Below, one piece after another: positions 1 to 7,958 of a DNA stretch of 64,000 nucleotides. The position numbers and the translations under genes were made by a program. Positions within the stretch are counted from its first letter, which is position 1. Each line of letters begins with the position of its first letter. The notes beneath the pieces were generated by a model, which saw nothing but the letters and a program-made list of their open reading frames with translations, ran no database searches and was not told where the DNA came from. Origin of the DNA: Limnohabitans sp. T6-20 (GTDB lineage Bacteria; Pseudomonadota; Gammaproteobacteria; Burkholderiales; Burkholderiaceae_C); NCBI RefSeq assembly GCF_003063505.1, contig NZ_NERW01000001.1, forward strand, positions 736,501 to 800,500, written 5' to 3'.

Positions 1-432
1 GAATCGCCTACCGGCGGGTTCTTCAGGCGCTCGACATCCAGCAAAAAGCCGTTGACCAGATAGTCCCGCAAGCGTTCGGTGGCCCAACGGCGAAACTGCG
101 TGCCCCGTGCCGAGCGCACCCGGTAGCCCACCGCCAGGATGGCGTCGAGGTTGTAGTGGTCAATGTTCCGATTGACGGTTTGCTCACCCTCTTGGCGAAC
201 TATTAGGAATTTCCTAATGGTTGCCGAAGATTCAATCTCGCCATCGGCAAAAAGCGTTTTCAGATGCTCGTTGATGGTGGGCACTTTGACCTGAAAAAGA
301 TCGGCCCATCAAGGCTTGCGTTAGCCAGAGCGAATCCTCGATGAACCGACACGCCACACGGGTACGACCATCCTCGGTTTCGTAGAGCAGGAATTCGCCG
401 GGGATAAATGTTTGGCTTGTCTCGCTGCTCAT
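1..432 (-). pseudogene. RhuM-family protein, frameshifted and cut by window edge
   Basis: The reverse strand encodes a protein of the RhuM family (described from Salmonella pathogenicity islands; exact role unknown). The start reads LLYETEDGRTRVACRFIEDS followed by LWLTQALM. After that the frame is lost, and the expected continuation (ADLFQVKVPTINEHLKTLF, then IRKFLIVRQEGEQTVNRNID and HYNLDAILAVGYRVRSARGT) appears in another frame through to base 1. One extra C in the CCC run at 305-307 explains the shift. The first-frame product would stop at 232 after 66 residues. The 3' end lies outside the window. Either this is a decayed gene or the base is a sequencing error. RhuM genes often sit in mobile or defence-type regions, which fits the adjacent hipBA. 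Confidence 0.75.
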
Positions 433-531
433 GCTTTACACCGTTTCATCGAACAGCAGAGTGGAGGAAGAACCAGCGACCTCTTTTCCGACCCAATGCA
501 GCGTTGGCGTGTTGTTTCCCTTTGGTTCAAG

Positions 532-1863
532 TCACCGTTCACCCAGCAAGGGCGAGCGGCCAATTTTGTTCGTCTCGGCCGCCAGCTTCGGCGGCGCAGA
601 AAACCCTTCAAACGCCTCGCCCGCCACCCAGTCGCCCACGGCATACACGCGTTGATCGCGCAGGCCCTGCACGCCTTCGGCCCAGGCCAGCAGCATGCGT
701 TTGCCAATGTCTTCAAAGCCGGGGTGCTCGGTCATGGCCTGGCGCACTTGGTGGCCCACTTCGGCCACGGCGTCGCTGATGGCTTGCACCATGTGCAGCT
801 GTTCTTTGGGCTGGATGCCGAAGGTGGCGGCGATGAACTTTTGCAGGTTTTTGCCGGGCAGCCAGGTTTTTTTTCCCATGAATTCGATGCCCGGTGGGTT
901 GTGCTGAAAGCCCGCATACACGCTGGTGGTCAGCATGCCGTAGGTGGGCGAGAGGTGCACGTCGGCGCGGCTCGTGTAGAGCAGGGCCAGGTTTTTGGCG
1001 TGGCAATCGGCGTTGCGCAGTGCATAGGTCAGCAGCAGGGTGTTGGCCAGTTGGCGGAATGTGGTCAGCCGCTGCGGGCCGGGCACATGGTCGCGCACGG
1101 CTTTGGCGATGCGTTCCCAGGTGGTGTCGTATTTGGCGGCGGGGCGCAGACCCAGCAGGCTGCAAAAGTCTTCCATGCCCCAGTGCGGCTGGCCGTGCTC
1201 GTCCACGTCAAAACGGTGCACCACCAGGGCCTGGCCATCGTCGGACACTTGCGTGTGAGCGGTGGGCATGATGCGCCGGGCCACTTGCATGCACAGATGT
1301 TCGTTCAGGGCCACAAAGGGCAGCCGGGCGCTGGAGCCTTTGACGATGTGCCGCCGGGTGATCAGGCTGGCTTTGGGGTGCGCGCCCAGTGGCAGCGCCT
1401 GGTCTTCTTGGGCGTCCAAAAATTTGGGCACCACGCCCGACACGCCGCTGGTGGCGTGTTCGCGCACCAGCGCTGCAAAGGCGGCCTCGGAGTTGTCGCC
1501 CTTGAGCAGCGCGGCCACTTCAATGGGTTTGGCGGGCTCGTTCAATGCGGCACCGGGCGCGGCCACTTGCAAGCGGCCGACCATGTTGCGGCCAATGACC
1601 GATAGCAGGGCCGCAGGGCTGGCGCCGATGTGCGGGCCCAATTGTTCTTGCAGCACTTGCAGCAAATAGCCTTCGGGCAGGTTCATTTGCAGCACGGGCG
1701 GCAGCTGGTCGTCCCAGACATAGCTCTCGGTGCGCACCGGCATGGTGAGCGACACGAAGTCGTCTGTGGCCACGCCGGGGTGGTAAGTCAGCACGCTTTT
1801 GAAGTCGCCAGATGGCACCAGCGTGGCCACTTCGCGGCCCAGCACGAATACAGACAGTGGCAT
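532..1863 (-). CDS. hipA: HipA-type serine/threonine kinase toxin
   Basis: HipA toxins are kinases that phosphorylate glutamyl-tRNA synthetase or other targets and cause growth arrest, and they are neutralised by HipB. The 443-residue protein has the N-terminal HipA subdomain, the ejectable-loop-like segment TSGVSGVVPKFL, the EDFCSLLGL segment and the catalytic motif NADCHAKN with Asp286. The motif normally supplying the second metal-binding Asp reads SPTYGMLTT, so Gly309 sits where Asp is expected. The spacing from Asp286 is 23, as between Asp309 and Asp332 of E. coli HipA. I start at the ATG whose A is the last base of the hipB stop (TGATG), although an upstream TTG is in frame. The protein could be an inactive or altered kinase. 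Confidence 0.9.
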   Translation of the reverse strand: MPLSVFVLGREVATLVPSGDFKSVLTYHPGVATDDFVSLTMPVRTESYVWDDQLPPVLQMNLPEGYLLQVLQEQLGPHIGASPAALLSVIGRNMVGRLQVAAPGAALNEPAKPIEVAALLKGDNSEAAFAALVREHATSGVSGVVPKFLDAQEDQALPLGAHPKASLITRRHIVKGSSARLPFVALNEHLCMQVARRIMPTAHTQVSDDGQALVVHRFDVDEHGQPHWGMEDFCSLLGLRPAAKYDTTWERIAKAVRDHVPGPQRLTTFRQLANTLLLTYALRNADCHAKNLALLYTSRADVHLSPTYGMLTTSVYAGFQHNPPGIEFMGKKTWLPGKNLQKFIAATFGIQPKEQLHMVQAISDAVAEVGHQVRQAMTEHPGFEDIGKRMLLAWAEGVQGLRDQRVYAVGDWVAGEAFEGFSAPPKLAAETNKIGRSPLLGER

Positions 1864-2153
1864 CAAGTGGCCTTTTCTTTGGGTTTGGATGGCCGTGCTT
1901 CCGTCTGTGCACGTTCGCGGCGCAGTTCGTCCAGGTTGCCGGTCTGGCCCTGGGTTATCACGCTCAGCTCCGCCCCTAACGCGGCCAGCACCGCCAGCAG
2001 TTTGCGGGTGCCAAATTCAGCGCTGCGGCCTCGCTCAAAGCGCGACAAAGATTCCGCCGTCACGCCGGCCATGGCCGCGACATCGCCTTGCTTGAGGCCC
2101 AGCAGTTTGCGCCGTGCAGCCACGGCTTCGCCAAGTTCTTGGAGGGTTTGCAA
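1863..2153 (-). CDS. hipB: HipB-type antitoxin, XRE-family HTH
   Basis: This 96-residue protein is the antitoxin and autorepressor partner of HipA. A Cro/C1-type helix-turn-helix covers roughly residues 8-65, with the segments LKQGDVAAMAGVTAESLSRF and ERGRSAEFGTRKLL, followed by a charged tail. The gene lies directly upstream of hipA with a TGATG junction, so the two are cotranslated. The only reasonable start is TTG at 2153, because an in-frame TGA lies five codons upstream and the first internal ATG is inside the HTH. No clear ribosome binding site is visible. Two palindromes upstream are probable operators, one of them abutting the start codon, which fits negative autoregulation. Confidence 0.9.
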   Translation of the reverse strand: MQTLQELGEAVAARRKLLGLKQGDVAAMAGVTAESLSRFERGRSAEFGTRKLLAVLAALGAELSVITQGQTGNLDELRRERAQTEARPSKPKEKAT

Positions 2154-2208
2154 TTGATTTTTACGTCAAGTTTTTTCTAATAAGCCAATATTTTGATATA
2201 AAAATCAA
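2154..2208. promoter_or_regulatory. Paired palindromes upstream of hipB (candidate HipB operators)
   Basis: Two 16-bp elements of form TTGA-N8-TCAA lie at 2154-2169 (TTGATTTTTACGTCAA) and 2193-2208 (TTGATATAAAAATCAA). Read on opposite strands they agree at 14 of 16 positions. Their centres are 39 bp apart, close to four helical turns. The first touches the TTG start of hipB. HipB proteins bind inverted repeats in their own promoter, so these are good operator candidates. The assignment is inferred from position and symmetry only. Confidence 0.5.
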
Positions 2209-2251
2209 GAAATGCAAAATTCCGATGCCCATAAACCCCTGGGCGTTCACA

Positions 2252-2278
2252 CATTCGCGAGCAGGGGCTCGCTCCCAC
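2252..2278 (-). repeat. REP-like hairpin, type A
   Basis: This is a copy of a dispersed palindromic repeat. On the reverse strand it reads GTGGGA, arm GCGAGC, loop CCCT, arm GCTCGC, then GAATG. It sits between the hipB promoter region and the 3' end of the EamA gene. Related copies lie near 5.7, 47.7, 56.1, 56.2 and 62.4 kb. Confidence 0.8.
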
Positions 2279-2300
2279 ACCGTCAGCGCAGGGTGGCACT

Positions 2301-3206
2301 TCAGCCCGGCTTGCGGTTGACCAGCACAATCCCCACAGCCACCAGCCCCAGCGCCGCCAGCAGCGTGGGGGTGGCCGCCTCGCCCAGCAGCCAGGTGCCA
2401 AACAGCAGGGCAAACAAGGGCGTCAAAAACACGAACACCGAAATCTTGGTGGCCGGGTAGCGGCCCAGCATCCACATCCAGGCCAGGTAGCTGGCGAAAG
2501 CACCGATCACGGTTTGTGCCAGCATCGAGCCCCAGGCCAGTGGGCTCCAGTTGAAGTTCCAGCTTTCGCCCAGTGCCAGCGAGATCCAGGGCACGGCCAC
2601 GGCGGTGGTGGCGATTTGATAAAACAGCAGCTTTTCAGGGGCGATGCGTGTCAGGTTTTTGGCGCGGATGGTCACCGTGGTCAGACCCCACAGTGCCCCG
2701 GCGGCCAGGCCCAGCAAATCGCCCAAAGCGCTGTCGCCGTGACTGCCCGCGCCCAAGCCTTCGCGCATGGCAAAAGCCACCGCCACAAAGGCGCAGGCCA
2801 TGCCCAGCCATTGCAGGGGGCGCAAACGCTCTGACTTGACGAACAGCGGCACCAGCGCAGCCACCCAAAACGGCGAGGTGTAGAGGAACACCGTCAGGCG
2901 TGAGGCCGAGGTGTAGCGCAAGCCCAAATAAATGCAGGCGAACTCTGCCGCAAACAGACCACCCGCCAACAAGCCGGGCCACAGGCTGCCATCGCGTGCA
3001 AACAGGCGCACACCGCGCACGCGGCACCACGCCAGCAGCAGCACACAAGCGCCCACGCAGCGCAAGCTGGCCTGAAACAGGGGGGCCACTTCACCCATGA
3101 TGGATTTGACGAGCACCTGTTGCAGGCCCCAAAACATGCAGCAGGCCAGCAAGGTGCCGATGGCCAGTCCGTCCAGATGGTCTTTGCGCGAATTCATGGC
3201 CCGCAT
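2301..3206 (-). CDS. EamA/DMT-superfamily transporter
   Basis: This is a 301-residue inner-membrane protein of the drug/metabolite transporter superfamily. It has the usual ten-helix length and two repeated EamA halves, for example LACCMFWGLQQVLVKSIMG early and GAFASYLAWMWMLGRYPATK in the second half. Family members export amino acids, metabolites or drugs, and the substrate cannot be read from sequence. The start may be ATG at 3206 or at 3197; the latter gives MNSRKD and is equally acceptable. It is transcribed away from phoD. A second, unrelated-looking EamA gene lies at 18318-19232. Confidence 0.88.
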   Translation of the reverse strand: MRAMNSRKDHLDGLAIGTLLACCMFWGLQQVLVKSIMGEVAPLFQASLRCVGACVLLLAWCRVRGVRLFARDGSLWPGLLAGGLFAAEFACIYLGLRYTSASRLTVFLYTSPFWVAALVPLFVKSERLRPLQWLGMACAFVAVAFAMREGLGAGSHGDSALGDLLGLAAGALWGLTTVTIRAKNLTRIAPEKLLFYQIATTAVAVPWISLALGESWNFNWSPLAWGSMLAQTVIGAFASYLAWMWMLGRYPATKISVFVFLTPLFALLFGTWLLGEAATPTLLAALGLVAVGIVLVNRKPG

Positions 3207-3302
3207 TGTGCCGTGCCGGATGGGCGGGACGTGTCACCTGCGGTCCTGGCTCTTGCGGCAGGTAACATGTGCGCCACCATCCAAGCCGTGCACCGAACTT
3301 CC

Positions 3303-4928
3303 ATGAACTCAGCCCCAACGCCTGAATCCTTGACGGGGATTTCACCTTGCACGAACGTGTCCCGGCGCGACTGGAACCGCATGGCTTTGGCTTTGGCCAT
3401 GTCGCCCTGGCTCGCGCCTGCCGCCCAGGCACAAGCGCTGACCAGTGCGGCCGGCGCAGGCCAAGGTCCGCGTTGGCATGCCGATCCGTTCAGTTTGGGT
3501 GTGGCCAGTGGCCAGCCGCAGCCGGGCAGTGTGGTGTTGTGGACCCGCTTGCGCATCACCGAGGCCGATGCGGCCTTCAAAGCGCAAAGCATTTCCGTGG
3601 TGTGTGAGGTCTTTGCCGATGCCGCTTTGCGCCAACCCGTGCGCCAGTGGCGTGTTCAGACCGATGCAGCGCGTGCCCACAGCGTGCATGTGGTGGCCAG
3701 TGGTTTGCAAGCGGGGCGACCATATTGGTACCGTTTTGTCTGCGGCAGTGCCACCAGCCCGGTGGGGCGGGCGCGCACCAGCCCGGGCGTTCATGATGTG
3801 GTGGACCGCCTGCGCATTGCGCTGGCGTCTTGCCAGCATTACGAGCAGGGCTACTTTGTGGCGCACCGCGAGATGGCCCAACGTGATTTGGACCTGGTGC
3901 TGTTTGTGGGCGACTACATCTACGAAAGCTCCAACCCGCAACACATGTTGCGCAAGCACTTGGGCGGTGTGCCCACCTTGTTGGACGAGTACCGAGACCG
4001 CCATGCCCAGTACAAGACCGATGCCGATTTGCGCGCCTGCCACGCAGCCCACACCTGGCTGATGACTTGGGACGATCACGAAGTGGTCAACGATTACGCC
4101 AACGACCTGGACCGCAACTTCAGTGATCCGCAGGTGTTTTTGCGCCGCCGCGCTGCCGCCTACCAGGCTTACTTTGAACACATGCCGGTGCGCCTGGGGC
4201 CTGATCCGGCCAACCCCAGTCAGATGCGCATCCATGACCGTTTGGCGTGGGGGCAGCTGGCCGATGTGTGGACGCTGGACTGCCGCCAATACCGCGACCA
4301 CCAGGCCTGCCCTGACCCGAACCGGGGCGGGGGCCGCGTGGTGGTGGGCTGCGATGCCTTGGCCGACCCAGCGCGCAGCATGCTGGGCATGGCCCAAGAG
4401 CAGTGGTTCACCGAGGGCCTGACGCGCAGCACCCGGCGCTGGAAGTTGGTGGCGCAGTCTACCCAGATGAGCTCCAGCGGCGTCAACACGCCTTTGGGCC
4501 GCAGTGCGTTCACCGATGGTTGGGATGGCTATCCGCAGGCGCGTGCCCGTTTGCTGAGCACCGTGGCAGAGGCGCAGTTGAAAAACGTGGTCATGTTGGG
4601 GGGCGATGTGCACATGAACGTGGCGGCCCAGTTGCGTGTGCAAGCCAATGACGAGCGTTCGCCCGTGGTGGCCAGCGAGATCGTGACCACGTCCATCACG
4701 TCACGCGGCCTGGGAGAAAAGTTGCTGGCCCAAATCCGTGACAGCAACCCGGACATCTTGCATGCCCGCTCCGATGAGCGCGGTTACACCTTGCTGGAGG
4801 TGAAGCCCGAGGGCATCAGTGCTGAATTCAGGACCACCCCCAACCCGGCCTTGGCCGATGGGGTGTTCAAGGTGCAGGCGAAACTGGGCATCCGTTCAGG
4901 GGTGGCCGGGGTGCACAAAGACGGGTGA
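3303..4928 (+). CDS. phoD: PhoD-type alkaline phosphatase / phosphodiesterase, Tat-exported
   Basis: PhoD enzymes are calcium- and iron-dependent phosphomonoesterases or phosphodiesterases that release phosphate outside the cytoplasm. The 541-residue product begins with a Tat-like signal (SRRDWNRMALALAMSPWLA, cleavage near AQA). The N-terminal PhoD domain follows (FSLGVASGQPQPGSVVLWTR), then the metallophosphatase motifs VGDYIYE, WDDHEVVNDY and GGDVHMN. I chose ATG 3303 because it places the twin-arginine signal at the N terminus; the open frame extends upstream without homology. No Pho box was identified. It is divergent from the EamA gene and followed by a TetR gene. Confidence 0.92.
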   Translation: MNSAPTPESLTGISPCTNVSRRDWNRMALALAMSPWLAPAAQAQALTSAAGAGQGPRWHADPFSLGVASGQPQPGSVVLWTRLRITEADAAFKAQSISVVCEVFADAALRQPVRQWRVQTDAARAHSVHVVASGLQAGRPYWYRFVCGSATSPVGRARTSPGVHDVVDRLRIALASCQHYEQGYFVAHREMAQRDLDLVLFVGDYIYESSNPQHMLRKHLGGVPTLLDEYRDRHAQYKTDADLRACHAAHTWLMTWDDHEVVNDYANDLDRNFSDPQVFLRRRAAAYQAYFEHMPVRLGPDPANPSQMRIHDRLAWGQLADVWTLDCRQYRDHQACPDPNRGGGRVVVGCDALADPARSMLGMAQEQWFTEGLTRSTRRWKLVAQSTQMSSSGVNTPLGRSAFTDGWDGYPQARARLLSTVAEAQLKNVVMLGGDVHMNVAAQLRVQANDERSPVVASEIVTTSITSRGLGEKLLAQIRDSNPDILHARSDERGYTLLEVKPEGISAEFRTTPNPALADGVFKVQAKLGIRSGVAGVHKDG

Positions 4929-4985
4929 ATTTTGAATGGCTTGGGCTTGGGTGCGACCCCTCGGTCTTTTTTTGATCTGCGGGGC

Positions 4986-4998
4986 TAGAATCCGGCCA
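4986..4998 (+). promoter_or_regulatory. -10-like element just upstream of tetR start; possible leaderless mRNA
   Basis: TAGAAT at 4986-4991 lies only six bases before the ATG at 4998. If it is the -10 box, transcription would begin at or very near the start codon. No Shine-Dalgarno sequence is visible between them. A convincing -35 box was not seen, so this remains tentative. Confidence 0.3.
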
Positions 4999-5621
4999 TG
5001 AACACCGATACCCAGAAACCGTTGAAGAAGTCTTTCAAGATCCAGATGCTGGCGGCGCGAGAGACGGCGATCATCCAGTCGGTGAACCGCTTTCTGGCCG
5101 AAAAGGGCTTTGACGCCATGACAGTGGATGAAGTCGCCGCCGAGGTGGGCATTGCCAAGGCCAGCCTTTACAAGCATTTCACCAGCAAAGAAGAACTCGC
5201 TTGTGCCGCGATGGTGGCTGCCATGCGCAAGGCGCAAGACTTTATCCAGTCCTTGCCTGCCGATCAGGCACCCATCGACAAACTCAAGGCCGTGACGCGC
5301 TGGACCATGACCCTCAAGCTGCAGGGCTTGATGCCGTCCTTGCCCAGCCAGAACTCCAGCTTGCGCGCCACCTTGATGGCGAACAAGGATTACATGGACG
5401 GATTGATGGAAGTCAGCGATGCGCTGGGCGGCTGGATCGAAGAAGCCCAGGCGCAAGGACAAATCAACAAGGGCTTGCCCGCCGTGGCCGTGCTCTACAC
5501 CTTGTTTGCACGAGCCTGCGACCCGGTGCTGGAATTCCTCAAAATGGGCGAACAGCACACCGACGAGCAAATCCTTGATCTGGTGATGAGCACCTGCTTT
5601 GACGGGCTGAGTGCCCGCTGA
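4998..5621 (+). CDS. TetR/AcrR-family transcriptional regulator
   Basis: This is a 207-residue one-component repressor. The N-terminal helix-turn-helix is clear (FLAEKGFDAMTVDEVAAEVG, then IAKASLYKHFTSKEELA, about residues 30-70). The C-terminal ligand/dimer domain resembles the TetR C-terminal families, with the segment LFARACDPVLEFLKMGEQHT. It follows phoD in the same direction after 69 bp. Its target is not evident; self-regulation or control of phoD is possible but unsupported. The start is supported by a -10-like box immediately upstream and by typical length. Confidence 0.88.
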   Translation: MNTDTQKPLKKSFKIQMLAARETAIIQSVNRFLAEKGFDAMTVDEVAAEVGIAKASLYKHFTSKEELACAAMVAAMRKAQDFIQSLPADQAPIDKLKAVTRWTMTLKLQGLMPSLPSQNSSLRATLMANKDYMDGLMEVSDALGGWIEEAQAQGQINKGLPAVAVLYTLFARACDPVLEFLKMGEQHTDEQILDLVMSTCFDGLSAR

Positions 5622-5633
5622 GCCCAAGCCCCC

Positions 5634-5711
5634 ATTCGGCCGCAGGGGGGCGGCCTCCCACAGGCACAGTGCACTGGGGTTTTGCTAGGAGCGAGCCCCT
5701 GCTTGCGAATG
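5634..5711. repeat. REP-like pair, types B and A, in convergent intergenic region
   Basis: A type B hairpin (stem GGCCGC/GCGGCC, reverse orientation) lies at about 5634-5662 and a type A hairpin (stem GCGAGC with loop CCCT, forward) at about 5685-5711. They occupy nearly all of the space between the convergent tetR and uspA genes. The type A copy has one stem change (GCTTGC in place of GCTCGC). Such pairs may act as mRNA 3'-end stabilisers or terminators. Confidence 0.7.
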
Positions 5712-5723
5712 TGCGCTGGGTGT

Positions 5724-6146
5724 TCAGCGCACCAGCAGCACCGGCACTTTGCAGTGCGCCAGCACCTGGGTGGCCACCGAGCCCATGACCAGATTGCCCA
5801 AAGTGCCGTGGCCGTGTGAGCCCATCACCACCAGATCAAATTTGCCGCTGTCTGCTGTCTTGGAGATGGTTTCGCCTGCGTGACCCACTTTGGACACGGT
5901 TTTGGCATCGATGCCGTGGCGCAGCAAGAATTTGGTGACCGGGCCCAGCACTTTTTCCGACTCTTCGCGGTGGAAGGTTTCAACCGCTTCCTTGCCCACC
6001 ACCGCGCGTGCGCGAGGCGGCAATTGGGGCTGCACTGTGAGCAAGGTGTAGCTGTTGTTGGCACTGAACAACTCGTCGTGAGTGGTCAGGTAAGCCAGCA
6101 TTTTTTTGGTGTATTCACTGCCATCAACGGCCAACAAGATTTTCAT
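5724..6146 (-). CDS. Universal stress protein UspA family
   Basis: This 140-residue cytoplasmic protein has a single Usp domain. It starts MKILLAVDGSEYTKK and ends with the ATP-binding signature GSHGHGTLGNLVMGSVATQV, followed by KVPVLLVR. The intact G-2x-G-9x-G(S/T) pattern places it in the ATP-binding UspA branch. ATG 6146 is chosen because GAGGAGC lies a few bases upstream; an upstream in-frame ATG would add nine residues without such a site. The protein probably supports survival in stationary phase or stress. It is a single gene, divergent from the polyol operon. Confidence 0.92.
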   Translation of the reverse strand: MKILLAVDGSEYTKKMLAYLTTHDELFSANNSYTLLTVQPQLPPRARAVVGKEAVETFHREESEKVLGPVTKFLLRHGIDAKTVSKVGHAGETISKTADSGKFDLVVMGSHGHGTLGNLVMGSVATQVLAHCKVPVLLVR

Positions 6147-6480
6147 GGTGTGCTCCTCAATGAGATCAAACAAGCTTTGAATGTAGTCAACTCTTGAATA
6201 CCGTTTTTGACTCAGGTCATGAAGTTCACGAACACCTGAAATTTCACCGAAAAATGGTGCCCGCCGATCAACGGTGGTTTCAAACCGGCCAAGTGGGTAG
6301 AAGAAATGTCAATTTTCACAAACTTTCAAGCAGATACAGGGGAAAGTCCTAGGCTTATATTGCAAAAAAGTACATGTATTGGCCAATTTTGTACAAATGC
6401 CGACGCAAGTCGTCATCAGAATCCATCCCACGGTCAGTACAGCCGTTTGCCCCACTTTCATTCCATCCAAGGAGACAACT
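6147..6480. other. Divergent intergenic region between uspA and the polyol operon
   Basis: This 334-bp region contains no convincing gene. It must hold the promoter of uspA (leftward) and of the polyol operon (rightward). It is more AT-rich than the flanking genes. An imperfect palindrome lies at 6370-6394. AAGGAGA just before 6481 is the ribosome binding site of the binding-protein gene. Confidence 0.6.
6370..6394. promoter_or_regulatory. Imperfect palindrome upstream of polyol operon (candidate operator)
   Basis: The element has outer arms GTACA (6370-6374) and TGTAC (6390-6394) around a perfect ten-base palindrome ATTGGCCAAT (6378-6387). It lies about 90 bp before the binding-protein start. 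It could bind the AraC regulator encoded in the operon or another regulator. Evidence is position and symmetry only. Confidence 0.35.
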
Positions 6481-7788
6481 GTGAAATTCCGCCTCGCATC
6501 CACCCTCTGTGCCGCGCTGTTCAGCGCTGGCATGGCCCACGCCGCCACCGAACTCGTCATCGCGACCGTCAACAACGGTCACATGATCGAGATGCAAAAA
6601 CTGTCCAAAAACTTTGAACAGGCCAACCCCGACATCAAACTCAAGTGGGTCACTTTGGAAGAAGGCGTGCTGCGTCAACGCGTGACCACCGACATCGCCA
6701 CCAAGGGCGGCCAGTTCGACGTGATGACGATTGGCATGTACGAAACCCCGATCTGGGGCAAAAAAGGCTGGTTGCAGGAACTCAAAACCGACGCCGCCTA
6801 TGACGTGGACGACCTGCTGCCCGCCATGCGCAATGGCCTGAGCGTGGACGGCAAGCTGTTTGCGGCACCGTTTTATGGCGAAAGCTCGATGCTGATGTAC
6901 CGCAAAGACCTGGCCGACAAAGCCGGTGTGCAAGTGCCCGAGCGCCCCACCTGGCCGCAAATCAAAGACTTGGCCGCCAAAATGCACGACCCCAAGAACG
7001 GCGTGTACGGCATCTGCCTGCGCGGCAAGCCGGGCTGGGGCGACAACATGGCTTTCCTGTCCACCCTGGTCAACACCTTTGGCGGTCAGTGGTTTGACAT
7101 GAACTGGAAACCCCAGTTGGAGTCCAAGCCCTGGAAAGAAGCGATCAACTTCTACGTGGACCTGTTGAAAAACTACGGCCCACCCGGCTCGTCGGCCAAC
7201 AGCTTCAACGAAATCCTGGCGCTGACCAACTCCGGCAAGTGCGGCATGTGGATCGACGCGACCATCGCCGCCTCGTTTGTGAGCGACCCCAAGCAGTCCA
7301 AAGTGGCCGACAAAATGGCCTTTGCACAAGCCCCCACCATGAACACCCCCAAAGGTGCCAACTGGCTGTGGGCCTGGTCGCTGGCCATTCCTGCAGGTTC
7401 CAAGAAAGTGGATGCGGCGCAAAAGTTCGTCAGCTGGGCCACGTCCAAGGACTACATCAACCTGGTTGGCAAAACCAATGGATGGGGCACCGTGCCCACC
7501 GGCACCCGCAAGAGCACTTACGCCAACGCCGACTTCTTGAAGGCCGCACGCTTTGCATCGGCTGAAAAGACCGCCATCGACTCGGCCAACCCGAACGATT
7601 CCACCTTGCCAAAGAGCCCGTATGTTGGCGTGCAGTTCGCCGCCATCCCCGAGTTCCAGGCGATTGGCATTGCGGTCGGCCAGCAAATGAGCGCGGCTTT
7701 GTCGGGCAAGTCCACCGTGGACGCTGCTTTGAAGGCCAGCCAGACTGCCGCTGAACGTGAAATGAAGAAGGCCGGTTACTACAAGTAA
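6481..7788 (+). CDS. smoE: Polyol ABC transporter, periplasmic binding protein (SmoE/MtlE type)
   Basis: This solute-binding protein of the family 1 sugar-binding class feeds a polyol ABC importer. The product has 435 residues. Start GTG 6481 is preceded by AAGGAGA and gives a signal peptide (KFRLASTLCAALFSAGMAHA). The mature region has motifs typical of sorbitol/mannitol binding proteins, such as FDVMTIGMYETPIWGKKGW and FAAPFYGESSMLMYRKDL. It is the first gene of an operon with two permeases and an ATPase. The downstream enzymes act on pentitols, so arabinitol, ribitol or xylitol may be the real substrate. A strong hairpin follows the gene. Confidence 0.88.
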   Translation: MKFRLASTLCAALFSAGMAHAATELVIATVNNGHMIEMQKLSKNFEQANPDIKLKWVTLEEGVLRQRVTTDIATKGGQFDVMTIGMYETPIWGKKGWLQELKTDAAYDVDDLLPAMRNGLSVDGKLFAAPFYGESSMLMYRKDLADKAGVQVPERPTWPQIKDLAAKMHDPKNGVYGICLRGKPGWGDNMAFLSTLVNTFGGQWFDMNWKPQLESKPWKEAINFYVDLLKNYGPPGSSANSFNEILALTNSGKCGMWIDATIAASFVSDPKQSKVADKMAFAQAPTMNTPKGANWLWAWSLAIPAGSKKVDAAQKFVSWATSKDYINLVGKTNGWGTVPTGTRKSTYANADFLKAARFASAEKTAIDSANPNDSTLPKSPYVGVQFAAIPEFQAIGIAVGQQMSAALSGKSTVDAALKASQTAAEREMKKAGYYK

Positions 7789-7802
7789 GCCCGGTGAACG
7801 GC

Positions 7803-7850
7803 CAGCCAGCGTCCGGGCACCGTGCCCTGGCGCTGGCTGAGTCGACTCAG
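7803..7850 (+). promoter_or_regulatory. Intercistronic hairpin after the binding-protein gene
   Basis: A nine-base-pair perfect stem (CAGCCAGCG at 7803-7811, CGCTGGCTG at 7831-7839) encloses a second inner stem (GGGC/GCCC). It is followed at once by the 14-bp perfect palindrome CTGAGTCGACTCAG (7837-7850). No T-run follows, so it is not a classical terminator. In sugar ABC operons such structures protect the binding-protein mRNA and lower permease expression. That role is inferred here. Confidence 0.5.
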
Positions 7851-7958
7851 GGCTTGTGCCCAGGTGCCGCCTGACCGGCTTTGCGCTCTGCTGTTTCCGA
7901 TCTGCCTGCCGTCTGTCGCTTCCGCTCCGTGCTTCCGGTCTCTTGAGAGATGCTCCCC

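Noticed and set aside
412-1605. 397-residue open frame antisense to hipA
   Set aside because: Lies on the opposite strand of a well supported HipA, has no recognised domain, and its His/Gln/Gly-rich composition is typical of GC-rich shadow frames.
3342-4643. 433-residue open frame antisense to phoD
   Set aside because: Shadow frame of PhoD with His/Arg/Gln-rich composition and no domain.
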